Source of the DNA: Streptococcus suis YS161
Lineage (GTDB): Bacteria > Bacillota > Bacilli > Lactobacillales > Streptococcaceae
Reading direction: 5' to 3'
Length of the DNA stretch: 57,718 nucleotides
Assembly (NCBI RefSeq): GCF_002760245.1
Contig: NZ_ASCA01000016.1
Coordinates: 1-57,718, forward strand
The notes beneath the pieces were generated by a model. It was not told where the DNA came from. It did not search any database and saw only the letters and a list, made by a program, of their open reading frames with translations. This document shows, one piece after another, positions 28,201-36,975 of the stretch. The position numbers were made by a program, and so were the translations under genes. Numbering within the stretch: the stretch's first letter is position 1; every line of letters begins with the position of its first letter.

Positions 28201-28885
28201 TTTACGCGAGACTGCAATTCCAGCGATATTAGTCGAACTTGGATTCATGGATAATCCATCTGAATTGCAAAAAATTAAACAAGAGGCATACCATACAAAA
28301 CTTGCAAAAGCTTTGGCTACTGGTATTGATAATTGGTATAGTGTTGTTGGTAGCAAACCATCAGCAACTGAAACGACTAACCAGAAAAATACTGTTGAAC
28401 GAGTTCAGATGACAACTAGCCAACAAGCATTTGTTAATAAAATATTACCTACAGTGCAGCAAGTTTCAAAAAATAAAGGTATAGTTACTAGTGTGATGTT
28501 AGCACAGACTATTTTAGAGAGTGCATGGGGAACGTCTCAACTAGCTACAAATGCGAATAATATTTTTGGAATTAAGGCCGATGTAAGTTGGAAAGGAAAC
28601 ACCTACACTGTTCAAACAAACGAAGTTGTAAGCGGAAAAACAGTTACGGTCGAGAAACAATTCCGTGCATATGGGACTATTTTTGAAAGTATAGCTGACT
28701 ATGGTAATTTCTTTACTTCAACACCTTGGAGAATAAAAAATTATTCTAACTTTTTGCAAGCTAAGGATTATGAGTCTGCATTAACTAGCTTACTAGCTTC
28801 TGGTTATGCAACCGATCCAGCATACGCAGAGAAATTAAAATCGTTAATTCTTAGATATGGGCTTGATCAATACGATGTCAATTAG
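25217..28885 (+). CDS. Secreted bifunctional peptidoglycan hydrolase: Bsp-like repeats, amidase and glucosaminidase
   Basis: A 1222-residue protein with a signal peptide (about 1-23, cleavage after VQA) and a Ser/Thr-rich linker around 145-245. Six repeats of about 103 residues follow (about 250-845), of the GBS Bsp-like type. Next is a zinc N-acetylmuramoyl-L-alanine amidase (Amidase_3, about 846-1040) with His855 in DPGHGGSDSG, SIHFNA and ILVELGFMDN. A C-terminal GH73-type glucosaminidase (about 1065-1222) has likely Glu1101 in ILESAWGTSQLA. No LPXTG anchor, so repeats probably bind the wall. The GTG start at 25217 has AAGGAGGG 4 bp upstream; the ATG at 25181 lacks one. Confidence 0.9.
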   Translation: MKKKTIFLLSVCAIVLSGYVVQADSLEASSQLMSVPSSPEIGGQLSVIEEAGQMKAVLSHITGEIIGVTGQFKSSSNSGKTIAFTIDAQGQYVAYLNRSNFSDEDQIFTLTLVVSLLDGSSHSLDEYTFSWIKATDISQEVAIVKEDSGKETTASNSSVTSSISSALASTTTSGTTISEKNTVSSDDTNSVSTSLAKLVTSTQTETVASTSQILSSVGTQLQSASMMRAATNTSTQSQTGTTPSSVITEVAQKNQILEIKYTRPISSGEVIKFAVWSEKNSQDDLIWYDANQTGAAYVDLRKHRDYGKYQIHTYANRNGKMVYLDEVVFDVEASGKISVSNIDSVTGTFDVNIENISAPLGLSKVLVPTWTKSGGQDDIVWYEAQRQTNGNYKVTVNKRNHKNGVGDYNLHLYYKDSNGNLVYITETIANLPEVKLSGDFTILDINPQSDSFKVRITNIVAPNGISKVLVPTWTESGGQDDIKWYEASRQTDGSYILTVNRTKHNYEAGKYNLHLYYKSDDGSLRYVNETVIDFPSAKASGTITVSDINQQHGTFKVRITNVLAPNGISKVLVPIWTDSNGQDDIKWYEANRQTDGSYLLTINKAQHKYGTGKYNIHLYYRGLDNRLVYVTEAVANLPEAKVSGNIKIIEQDNLKGIFNVRVTDIVAPNTLSKVIIPTWTEFNGQDDIKWYEASLQADGSYLFTVNKAQHKYETGKYNIHVYYRDTDGRLTFAGSTTTELAAVKSSGKLSVSSLDAKNGTFNLKVSDIVPSSSLKYVEVVVWSQKNPSDLKSYNAVAQSDGTYAVQIDKKNHSNNIGDYQVSVYYVYSDYKDYVTSAVVNIPSSRSYTIYIDPGHGGSDSGASYDGIYEKNLAMSVANKLKANLIQMGYQVLMTRTADYDVDFKTERSRMANQSNADLFISIHFNATGLGKSSATGIETYWYQYDPEYQPKINQKMHNNPTRLAESEILANQVQTSLIRETGAVNRGVRRETFAVLRETAIPAILVELGFMDNPSELQKIKQEAYHTKLAKALATGIDNWYSVVGSKPSATETTNQKNTVERVQMTTSQQAFVNKILPTVQQVSKNKGIVTSVMLAQTILESAWGTSQLATNANNIFGIKADVSWKGNTYTVQTNEVVSGKTVTVEKQFRAYGTIFESIADYGNFFTSTPWRIKNYSNFLQAKDYESALTSLLASGYATDPAYAEKLKSLILRYGLDQYDVN
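25970..27750 (+). repeat. Six tandem repeats in the autolysin gene
   Basis: Units begin near 25970, 26218, 26529, 26836, 27147 and 27455, with a period of about 308 bp. Units 3-5 are most alike and share GQDDIKWYEA and the KV(L/I)(V/I)P(T/I)WT core. The first unit is shorter and the last most divergent. DNA identity between adjacent units is high enough for unit-number variation by recombination. Confidence 0.8.
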
Positions 28886-28958
28886 TTTGATTCGGATTGA
28901 GCAATAATATGAATAAGAATAGATTTTATTGGAAGTTTAATATCTAGTAGACTCTTTT

Positions 28959-29500
28959 GGCTCTTTGTCAACTGTAGTGGGTAGATGAAAAGCTAACACC
29001 TAGAGAGGACGAACTCGTTCTCTCTTTTTCTATCTCTTTCTTATTTTTAGGAGATAGGCTGAAAAGGGCTATCCCCAGCCCTTTTCACTGTTCAAAGCGA
29101 TTAAAATCCGTTTTTTAAAGTTTTCATCTTCCTAAAGCCAAAAGTATTTCGCTTAATGACTTTGATGAGATTATTGGTAGCTTCCAGTTTGGCGTTGGAA
29201 TAAGGTAATTCCAACGCGTTTAAAACCTTGTCTTTATCCTTTAGAAATGTCTTAAATACCGTCTGGAAAATAGGATTAACAGTGGCTATTTCTTGTTCGA
29301 TTAGGTCAAAGAAATAGTTTGAGTTTTCTCTCAGTAATGAAATAGGAGTAGCAGAAAGGGTCCATAGTTCTGTTTTAGCTCGTCCGAGTAGGATAGAAGT
29401 TTGTCTAGGATTGCCTGTTTGTTAGATGTATTCGAAACATGGGGCAATAGAATCGTTTATCGCTGAGCTTACGGTTATCCTGTTGGAGAGAAACAGTCTG
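28959..29500 (-). mobile_element. ISL3-family insertion sequence remnant
   Basis: The end sequence GGCTCTTTGTCAACTGTAGT begins at 28959 and looks like an ISL3-type terminal repeat. On the minus strand, pieces of an ISL3 transposase C-terminus follow in three frames: RKLSDKRFYCPMFRIHLTN, KQAILDKLLSYSDELKQNY, then FDLIEQEIATVNPIFQTVFK and KLEATNNLIKVIKRNTFGF. At least two frameshifts and loss of the N-terminal catalytic part make it dead. The other end is not visible. The stretch from about 29500 to 29714 shows nothing identifiable. Confidence 0.8.
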
Positions 29501-29714
29501 GGGCTAGAAACTAGAGAGCGAGGGGGCTCATTTGTAGTAAATGCAAACTTTATTTGCTCCATTTCAACTCTTCCTAGGCAGGAGAAATAAATTCGTTGTA
29601 ATGGCTTTTACACGATTTCTTGTCTCTCTAGGCTAGCATAGGAATCTGTAGAATTTAGCCTACAATAGCACACTAAGTAAACCACGTATAGAATTAGAAA
29701 AAAAAATAAAAAAA

Positions 29715-29723
29715 TGGTATAAT
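29715..29723 (+). promoter_or_regulatory. Extended -10 promoter of the rgp operon
   Basis: TGGTATAAT 31 bp before the rgpA start, after an A-rich tract. No classical -35. Confidence 0.65.
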
Positions 29724-29754
29724 GAAAAGAACTGCAATTTGATGGAGAGGATTC

Positions 29755-30903
29755 ATGAAACACGTTTTTATTATCGGTAGTCGTGGACTACCAGCAAAAT
29801 ATGGTGGCTTTGAGACCTTTGTCCAACAATTGGTCAGTCACCAGAAATCCGAGAAAATCTGCTATCATGTAGCTTGTTTATCGGATACAAGTCATCATCA
29901 GCATTCGACCTACTTAGGTGCAGATTGCTTCACCATTAATCCACCTAAATTTGGACCAGCTCGCGTTATCGCTTATGATATGATGGCGATTACTTATGCC
30001 CTTAAAATCATTAAGGAACAGCAGATAGAGCGACCGATTTTCTATATCTTGGGAAATACCATAGGTGGCTTCATAGTACCTTTTGCGAAAAAGATTCACT
30101 CTGTTGGAGGTACCCTGTTTGTCAATCCAGATGGTTTGGAATGGAAACGGGCCAAGTGGGCTAAACCAGTTCAACGCTATCTAAAATTTTCTGAAAAAAT
30201 GATGGTCAGATATGCTGATTTGATTATTGCGGATAATGAGGGAATTGAAGATTATATTCAATCTGAATACTCGGCAACCAATACACGCTTTATTGCCTAC
30301 GGTACAGATTTAAGTCCAACTAAGTTAACAAAAGAATCTGAACAAGTTCGCCAATATTTTACAAATTGGGGAATCAGGGAGAAAGAATTCTATCTGATTA
30401 TCGGTCGATTTGTTCCTGAGAACAATTATCTAGCAGCCATCAAGGAATTTATGAAGAGCGATACAAAACGTGATTTGGTCATCGTTGCTAACCATGAAGG
30501 CTCTGCCTATTTTCAAAAATTGAAAGATGAGACAGGCTTAGCATCAGATAAGCGAATCAAGTTCGTAGGAACAGTGTATGACCAAGAACTGCTTAAGTAT
30601 CTGCGCCAAGAATGTCGAGCATATATTCATGGACACGAAGTTGGAGGAACCAATCCCAGCCTCCTAGAAGCGCTGGCGCAAACCAATGAAAATTTGGTTT
30701 TAGGTGTTGATTTTAACTGCAAAGTTGCCCTAGAAGGGGCTCATTATTGGAGTAAAGAATCCGGTAATTTAAGTCAATTGATTAACCAGATAGATAAGCA
30801 GATGGAAGCAGAAGACCTAGGTAATATTGCCAAGAAGCACATGCACGAATCCTACACCTGGGAAAAAATCGTCCAAGAGTACGAGGAATTATTTTTACAA
30901 TGA
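29755..30903 (+). CDS. rgpA: Rhamnosyltransferase RgpA/GacB (rhamnan initiation)
   Basis: A 382-residue GT4-type enzyme with the N-terminal DUF1972 signature IGSRGLPAKYGGFETFV. It is homologous in style to RgpA of S. mutans and GacB of S. pyogenes, which add the first rhamnose onto lipid-linked GlcNAc at the inner membrane. The C-terminal half has HEVGGTNPSLLEALA, a GT4 donor-site motif. It starts the backbone operon and overlaps rgpB by 4 bp (ATGA). Confidence 0.93.
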   Translation: MKHVFIIGSRGLPAKYGGFETFVQQLVSHQKSEKICYHVACLSDTSHHQHSTYLGADCFTINPPKFGPARVIAYDMMAITYALKIIKEQQIERPIFYILGNTIGGFIVPFAKKIHSVGGTLFVNPDGLEWKRAKWAKPVQRYLKFSEKMMVRYADLIIADNEGIEDYIQSEYSATNTRFIAYGTDLSPTKLTKESEQVRQYFTNWGIREKEFYLIIGRFVPENNYLAAIKEFMKSDTKRDLVIVANHEGSAYFQKLKDETGLASDKRIKFVGTVYDQELLKYLRQECRAYIHGHEVGGTNPSLLEALAQTNENLVLGVDFNCKVALEGAHYWSKESGNLSQLINQIDKQMEAEDLGNIAKKHMHESYTWEKIVQEYEELFLQ

Positions 30904-31829
30904 AAGTAAACATACTCATGTCGACCTACAATGGTCAACAGTTCTTAGCTGAGCAAATTCGCTCTATCCAAGAACAGACTTACACAGACTGGACACTATT
31001 TATTCGTGATGATGGTTCCAGTGATCGAACTAGAGAGATTATTAAAGATTTTGTTGAACAAGATCAGCGAATTCACTTCATAGATGTTGAGACAGACGAA
31101 AATCTCGGTGTCATCAAAAGTTTTCATAGGCTAGTTCATTATGATACTGCTGATTTCTATTTTTTCAGTGACCAAGATGATGTTTGGCTACCAAATAAAC
31201 TGGAAGTTAGCTTGAAAAAAGCACAAGCCTATCCAACAAATTTGCCATTGATGGTTTATATGGACCTCAAAGTTGTCAATCAAAATCTAGAGGTTATGGC
31301 AGAAAGCATGGTAAAATCTCAATCTCATCATGCCAATACGGAATTGGTGCAAGAGTTGACTGAGAATACTGTGACTGGCGGTGTCGCCATGATTAATCAT
31401 ACTCTCGCTGAAATGTGGCAAGTAACTGAGGATATTTTGATGCATGATTGGTATCTGGCCCTGCTTGCGTCAGCCTTTGGAAACCTGGTGTTTATTGATC
31501 TACCAGGGGAACTTTATCGTCAACATTCGGATAATGTCTTAGGAGCTCGAACCCTCTCAAAACGCTTTAAAAAATGGATTCGTCCTCACATTTTATTTGC
31601 GGTCTATTGGGACTTGATCAAAAATAGCCAAAAACAAGCCCGACACTTACTACAAATGCCTCTATCTCAGTCAAATAGAGAATTAGTCGAAGCGTTTGTA
31701 ACAATTATGGATAAACCAGTGCTAGAACGCTATAAAACATTAAAAAAATATGGTTTGAGAAAAAATAAAACTTTCCATACCTTTGTTTTTTCGAGCTTAA
31801 TAATTACAAAATTTGCTTATAAGGAATAG
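30900..31829 (+). CDS. rgpB: Rhamnosyltransferase RgpB/GacC
   Basis: A 309-residue GT2 enzyme. NILMSTYNGQQFLAEQIRSI at the N-terminus, DDGSSDRT, and SDQDDVW (the DxD-type metal site) are typical of the RgpB alpha-1,3-rhamnosyltransferase family. HDWYLALLA marks the acceptor side. It lies between rgpA and the exporter permease, as in S. mutans and S. pyogenes. The start overlaps the rgpA stop by 4 bp. Confidence 0.92.
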   Translation: MKVNILMSTYNGQQFLAEQIRSIQEQTYTDWTLFIRDDGSSDRTREIIKDFVEQDQRIHFIDVETDENLGVIKSFHRLVHYDTADFYFFSDQDDVWLPNKLEVSLKKAQAYPTNLPLMVYMDLKVVNQNLEVMAESMVKSQSHHANTELVQELTENTVTGGVAMINHTLAEMWQVTEDILMHDWYLALLASAFGNLVFIDLPGELYRQHSDNVLGARTLSKRFKKWIRPHILFAVYWDLIKNSQKQARHLLQMPLSQSNRELVEAFVTIMDKPVLERYKTLKKYGLRKNKTFHTFVFSSLIITKFAYKE

Positions 31830-31831
31830 TT

Positions 31832-32638
31832 ATGAATTTATTAAATAAAGAAAATCAAATACTCTTAAGAGAGATGATAAAAACAGATTTTAAACTACGT
31901 TATCAAGGTTCCTTTATTGGGCATCTATGGTCAATTTTGAAACCAATGTTACTATTTACAATCATGTATCTTGTCTTTATTCGATTTTTGAGAATTGATG
32001 ATGGTACCCCACATGCTGCTGTTGGCGTTTTGTTTGCAATGGTCAATTGGAACTTTTTTGCTGAAGCAACTAATATGGGAATGTTATCCATTGTATCACG
32101 AGGAGACTTATTGAGGAAACTAAGTTTTCCCAAAGAGATTATAGTTATTTCCTCAGTTGCAGGAGCTGCTATTAACTATAGTATCAACTTAATTGTCGTT
32201 TTAGCCTTCTCAATTGTGAACGGAATTTATCCTAATGTCAATTTTCTCGTTTTAATTCCTCTCTTTATTGAACTAGTTATTTTGGCTACAGGGATTGCCT
32301 TCATTCTCTCAAGCCTGTTTGTAAAATATCGAGACATCGGTCCAATTTGGGAAGTTATCATGCAGGCTGGGATGTATGCTACACCGATTATCTATTCACT
32401 AACGTATCTTTTGGATAGAGGGCAAGAACAAGTAGCTAAATTTCTTATGCTTAATCCATTGGCTCAGATTGTCCAAGATATTCGTCACTATATCGTCTAT
32501 GATGGAAACTTGCGTGGATGGGACCTAATTGGAAACAAGGTAATTGCCTCAGTTCCATATGTCATTCCATTTGTAATTTTTGGGATTGGACTGATTATCT
32601 TTAGAAAAAATTCTAAACGTTTTGCGGAGATTCTTTAA
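31832..32638 (+). CDS. rgpC: Polysaccharide ABC transporter permease RgpC/GacD
   Basis: A 268-residue Wzm-type permease (ABC-2 family) with six predicted helices. The cytoplasmic start LLREMIKTDFKLRYQGSFIG is conserved, followed by LWSILKPMLLFTIMYLVF. With RgpD it flips the undecaprenyl-linked rhamnan across the membrane. It ends one base into the rgpD start (TAATG). Confidence 0.94.
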   Translation: MNLLNKENQILLREMIKTDFKLRYQGSFIGHLWSILKPMLLFTIMYLVFIRFLRIDDGTPHAAVGVLFAMVNWNFFAEATNMGMLSIVSRGDLLRKLSFPKEIIVISSVAGAAINYSINLIVVLAFSIVNGIYPNVNFLVLIPLFIELVILATGIAFILSSLFVKYRDIGPIWEVIMQAGMYATPIIYSLTYLLDRGQEQVAKFLMLNPLAQIVQDIRHYIVYDGNLRGWDLIGNKVIASVPYVIPFVIFGIGLIIFRKNSKRFAEIL

Positions 32639-33861
32639 TGACAAAAAATATTGCAGTAAAAGTTGAACATGTTTCAAAATATTTCAAATTGCCGACTGAA
32701 AGTACCCAGAGCCTTCGAACAGCTTTGGTAAATCGCTTTAAAGGGATAAAAGGTTATAAAAAACAACATGTACTCAGAGACATCAATTTTGAAGTAGAAG
32801 AAGGGGACTTTTTTGGGATTGTTGGACGTAATGGTTCAGGTAAATCAACACTCCTTAAAATTATTTCTCAAATTTATGTTCCAGAACAAGGAAAAGCAAC
32901 TGTAAATGGTAAGTTAGTTTCGTTTATTGAACTTGGTGTAGGTTTTAACCCAGAATTAACAGGTAAAGAAAATGTATATTTGAATGGGGCCATGTTAGGA
33001 TTTACCCAAAAGGAAATTGATGATATGTATGATGATATTGTTGATTTTGCTGAACTTGGTGAATTCATGAATCAAAAGCTGAAAAATTACTCCAGTGGTA
33101 TGCAAGTACGCTTAGCTTTCTCCGTTGCGATTAAAGCTCAAGGAGATGTACTAATCCTTGATGAAGTATTAGCTGTTGGTGATGAAGCTTTCCAGAGAAA
33201 ATGTAATGACTATTTCATGGAACGGAAAAAATCTGGTAAAACAACAATACTTGTAACTCATGATATGAGTGCTGTTAAAAAGTATTGTAACAAGGCGGTG
33301 CTTATCGAGAACGGTTTGGTAAAAGCTTATGGTGAACCATTTGATGTTGCAGGACAATACCAATTGGATAACACTCATACTAACACCCCTACTACCACAT
33401 CGAATGAAGAGGAATCGCCATCAAAAGGTGAGCTTGAAACAAATCATCGAATTCAAAATTTGAAAGCAGTATTACTACATGATAAAATTTATCAGCCCGA
33501 GGATATACTTCAATTTGAAATCTCTTATGATCAGTTAGTTGATGATGATACTTATCTAGCATTTACATTTTTTGATCTTGATACAGGGCAACCTTTATAC
33601 AATGATAATTCTATGTACCTGTCAACTACAGGGATTGGTAAAAAAACATTTAGTTATGAGTGTTGCTTAGATTACTTTAATAGTATTAAGGTTAGAATGG
33701 TGATGGTTGTGAAGAATAGGGCTTCTGAGATTTTAGCTGTAACACCATTGGATGAGTCGCCGATTGTAACTATCGTTCGCAAAATTGATCAAACTGATTT
33801 ATCATTGGTGGATTCTGCAGATGGAATTCTTAAAAGACAGGGAACCTTTAAAACAATCTAA
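32638..33861 (+). CDS. rgpD: Polysaccharide ABC transporter ATPase RgpD/GacE
   Basis: A 407-residue Wzt-type ATPase. Walker A GRNGSGKST lies at about 69-77, the signature YSSGMQVRLAFSVA is followed by Walker B DVLILDEVLAVGD, and THD is the switch His. After residue 250 a Ser/Thr/Glu-rich linker leads to a beta-rich C-terminal domain (about 280-400), like the Wzt domains that read a modified chain end. S. mutans RgpD is also of the long type. It partners with RgpC. Confidence 0.94.
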   Translation: MTKNIAVKVEHVSKYFKLPTESTQSLRTALVNRFKGIKGYKKQHVLRDINFEVEEGDFFGIVGRNGSGKSTLLKIISQIYVPEQGKATVNGKLVSFIELGVGFNPELTGKENVYLNGAMLGFTQKEIDDMYDDIVDFAELGEFMNQKLKNYSSGMQVRLAFSVAIKAQGDVLILDEVLAVGDEAFQRKCNDYFMERKKSGKTTILVTHDMSAVKKYCNKAVLIENGLVKAYGEPFDVAGQYQLDNTHTNTPTTTSNEEESPSKGELETNHRIQNLKAVLLHDKIYQPEDILQFEISYDQLVDDDTYLAFTFFDLDTGQPLYNDNSMYLSTTGIGKKTFSYECCLDYFNSIKVRMVMVVKNRASEILAVTPLDESPIVTIVRKIDQTDLSLVDSADGILKRQGTFKTI

Positions 33862-33883
33862 AACATGGACTCAGAGGTGTTAA

Positions 33884-35737
33884 ATGAGAAGACTACTAGT
33901 ATATGTTCACTATAATAAATATAATGCTTATAGTGAATATGTTGATTATCAATTGAGTACAATTACACCCATTTTTGATAGAACTATTTTCATCAGCAAT
34001 AGTCAATTAAGCACATCAATAGTTGAAAGTTTAGAGAGTAAGTTTAAAATTTCAAATCCTATTATACGAGAAAATGTTGGCTTTGATTTCGCGGCTTGGA
34101 GGGATGGGATTTTCAATTTAGATAGTCAAGAACTTCTTGAATTTGATTCCATCACATTTATGAATGATACATGTTTTGGTCCAATTTGGGATTTGGAAGG
34201 TTACTATCAAATTTTTGAACAGCAAACTGATGTAGATTTTTGGGGTATGACAAATCATGCTGAGGTTCCAAATAGCGAGCCATTTATTCCAGAACATTTA
34301 CAATCGTATTTCATGGTTTTTAAAAAGTCTGTTTTTAGTTCTGAAATATTCTTGAATTTTATGAAGAATGTAGAAAATTTTACAGATGTTCAAAATGTAA
34401 TTAATCAGTATGAAACACAACTAACAAAAATATTGATAGATGCTGGATTTCATTATCAATCCATTTTAGATACAACAAAAATAGAAAATAATGGGAAGTT
34501 GAATTTTTCATTAGATCACCCTAAAACTTTGATTGAGGCCAAAATTCCATTCTTAAAAGTTAAACTTTTTGAAATGCACCAACCCATCTCTCCATATATT
34601 TTAGAGGAATTAAAGAGACAAACAGACTATCCAACAAACTTGATTATTGACCATCTATCTCAGGTTTACTATCCTGATTCGGTTTTCAAATTAAGTCAAA
34701 AACTATTAAAAAAAGAAACAAAGCTAGTAAACTTTGACGAATTTTCTAATGGTGCAGTAGTCATTCATCTTACTGACTTATGGACCTTTAACAGTATTAT
34801 TGATAAAATAAAATCGTTAGCCAATAAATTCGATATAATTATTTCGGTTGAAAGTGAAGAACTGAAAAAGAGGATTCGCCTTGAATTGGAAAAATTTACT
34901 ATCGTGGCTCAAATTTTTATTATAGAAAAATGTGGTTTTGCGTTTTCTCCTCTTTACCAACTAAAAGATAATATTACTCACTACAACTATATCGGTTTTT
35001 TGAACAGTTTTATGGTTGATTCGGATGACTTTTATAACGGACATTCAACTTACACTGAATTAGCTGATATGATGTTTACCGAGAGCGATAGTATTTTACT
35101 CGAATTTTTAAGTAAAAGTAATGTAGGGGTGCTCATTCCTGATGTACCGACTTCATTCCGAATGCAACGCTTGGTCGATGCTGATATGGAGAATAGGCTC
35201 TCAAACGAATTGAATCAAGTGTGGAGAGAAGTATCCGAGCGGAAAAATATTGATTTTTCATCATTTGATAGTTTTGTTTTGCCATATGGTGGAGCGGTTT
35301 GGATGAAAGATGAAGTGGTCAAGCATTTGCTAAATGTACCAATTAGCCAGTTACTTAGAGATGACTACTCTGATAAAAATAAACTATTTAGCATTATTGA
35401 TAGACTAGTTGTTTACTTAGCTTGGGATAAAGGATATGATTTTCGAATTATTGAAAATCCAAATTCCCTACCTTCATTTCTAGATAATAAAGTATTGAAT
35501 CGTCAAAAAGTTTATCATGAGGTTGAAATAATCAAGGAAATTGAGGTAGTAAAAGAAGTTAAAGTAGAAGTCATAAAAGAAGTCAAAATCCCAGTCTACC
35601 CAGATTTTTATATTAACATGTCAGACCTTAGTAATAGCAATATTAAAAATCTATTTATTGTTCCGTTTAAGGCGTTAAAATTTATTGTCAAATGGAATTA
35701 TTACAAATGGAGAATAGGCCGAAAGGAGAAAAAATGA
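33884..35737 (+). CDS. rgpF: Rhamnan synthesis protein RgpF/GacF family
   Basis: A 617-residue protein with the RgpF start RLLVYVHYNKYNAYSEYV, then NVGFDFAAWRDG and FMNDTCFGP. These mark the rhamnan synthesis F family, which elongates the backbone with rhamnose. Near residues 545-575 lies an unusual charged segment of repeated IKE(I/V)EV and VKEVKVEV units, then an amphipathic tail ending KWRIGRKEKK that may sit on the membrane. The next gene starts inside the stop codon (ATGA). The coding sequence is clearly more AT-rich than the rml genes. Confidence 0.9.
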   Translation: MRRLLVYVHYNKYNAYSEYVDYQLSTITPIFDRTIFISNSQLSTSIVESLESKFKISNPIIRENVGFDFAAWRDGIFNLDSQELLEFDSITFMNDTCFGPIWDLEGYYQIFEQQTDVDFWGMTNHAEVPNSEPFIPEHLQSYFMVFKKSVFSSEIFLNFMKNVENFTDVQNVINQYETQLTKILIDAGFHYQSILDTTKIENNGKLNFSLDHPKTLIEAKIPFLKVKLFEMHQPISPYILEELKRQTDYPTNLIIDHLSQVYYPDSVFKLSQKLLKKETKLVNFDEFSNGAVVIHLTDLWTFNSIIDKIKSLANKFDIIISVESEELKKRIRLELEKFTIVAQIFIIEKCGFAFSPLYQLKDNITHYNYIGFLNSFMVDSDDFYNGHSTYTELADMMFTESDSILLEFLSKSNVGVLIPDVPTSFRMQRLVDADMENRLSNELNQVWREVSERKNIDFSSFDSFVLPYGGAVWMKDEVVKHLLNVPISQLLRDDYSDKNKLFSIIDRLVVYLAWDKGYDFRIIENPNSLPSFLDNKVLNRQKVYHEVEIIKEIEVVKEVKVEVIKEVKIPVYPDFYINMSDLSNSNIKNLFIVPFKALKFIVKWNYYKWRIGRKEKK

Positions 35738-36975
35738 AAAAAATTATTCATAGTACTATTCGTACTTATCGCCAAGAAGGAACCAAGGCAACAATCCGAA
35801 AAATTAAAGCGCATCTACTAGGACAAAACCAAGTAGTTGTTACCCCTCCCTCTAAAATAAACATGGACGAACTTCCTCAAATGCCACAATTTTCAGATTT
35901 AGCTAGTGCTGATTATATTCATCATCCCTATATTAAACCTGAAAAATTATCCAAAGACAAGTTAAATATTGCTTGGGTATCTCCTCCAGTCGGACCTGGC
36001 GGCGGTGGTCATACGACCATTTCGCGATTTGTGAAATATTTACAAAGTCAGGGACATCATATTACATTTTATATCTATCATAACAATACTATTCCACAAT
36101 CAGCAGGTGAAGCACAGCAGATTTTTTCTCGTTCTTATGGAATAGACGTGGATGTAGAAGAATTAGAAGACTTTAAAAATCAAGATGTAGTATTTGCTAC
36201 GAGTTGGGAAACTGCTTACGCTGTTTTCAATCTACAAGATGACCATTTGCATAAGTTTTATTTTGTTCAGGATTTTGAACCAATATTCTTTGGTGTGGGA
36301 TCTAGATACATGCTTGCTGAAGCAACCTATAAGTTTGGTTTTTATGGTATCACAGCAGGGAAGTGGCTTGTAGAAAAAGTTGGTCAATATGGAATGCAAG
36401 CAGATTATTTTGATTTCGGTGCAGATATTGATATTTATAAACCCAAAACACCAATTGTAAAGAAGAAGAAAATTTCATTTTATGCTAGGGCTCACACTGA
36501 GCGACGCGGTTTTGAAATTGGGGTTATGGCTTTGAAAATTTTCAAAGAAAAACATCCTGAATATGAAATCGAGTTTTTCGGTCAAGATATGTCAAATTAC
36601 GATATTCCGTTCGAATTTACAGACCGTGGTATTTTAAATAAAGAGCAATTAGCAGCAATTTATCATGAAAGTGTAGCATGTTTAGTTCTTTCATTAACAA
36701 ATGTATCACTATTGCCTTTAGAATTGTTGGTAGCAGGATGTGTTCCAGTCATGAACGATGGAGATAATAACCGTATGGTTCTCGGTGAGATTGATGATAT
36801 CCTCTATACGGAAGCCTATCCCGTATCATTAGCAAATAAGTTATGTGAAGCTGTCGAAAGAGCCGATATTAATGAGCATGCCGAACAAATGAGTGATAAG
36901 TATACTGGTTTATCATGGGATGAAAGCTATAAAAAAGTAGAAAAGATTATTCGTCGAGAGGTTATAAATGGCTAA
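35734..36975 (+). CDS. GT4-type glycosyltransferase, WsaF-like (probable rhamnosyltransferase)
   Basis: A 413-residue protein with an N-terminal basic extension, then WVSPPVGPGGGGHTTISRF. The FYFVQDFEPIFFGVGSRYML segment is the hallmark of the WsaF-type rhamnosyltransferases known from S-layer glycans. The GT-B C-terminal domain includes FYARAHTERRGFE and SLTNVSLLPLELLVAGC. The start at 35734 has AAAGGAG upstream and overlaps the rgpF stop by 4 bp. Expected to use dTDP-rhamnose, but donor and linkage are inference. It overlaps the next gene by 8 bp. Confidence 0.82.
   Translation: MKKIIHSTIRTYRQEGTKATIRKIKAHLLGQNQVVVTPPSKINMDELPQMPQFSDLASADYIHHPYIKPEKLSKDKLNIAWVSPPVGPGGGGHTTISRFVKYLQSQGHHITFYIYHNNTIPQSAGEAQQIFSRSYGIDVDVEELEDFKNQDVVFATSWETAYAVFNLQDDHLHKFYFVQDFEPIFFGVGSRYMLAEATYKFGFYGITAGKWLVEKVGQYGMQADYFDFGADIDIYKPKTPIVKKKKISFYARAHTERRGFEIGVMALKIFKEKHPEYEIEFFGQDMSNYDIPFEFTDRGILNKEQLAAIYHESVACLVLSLTNVSLLPLELLVAGCVPVMNDGDNNRMVLGEIDDILYTEAYPVSLANKLCEAVERADINEHAEQMSDKYTGLSWDESYKKVEKIIRREVING

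Noticed and set aside
29421..29562. A 46-codon minus-strand frame beginning MEQIKFAF next to the ISL3 scar
   Set aside because: The overlapping frame gives clear transposase sequence (RKLSDKRFYCPMF), so this frame is probably a shadow; no ribosome site was seen.
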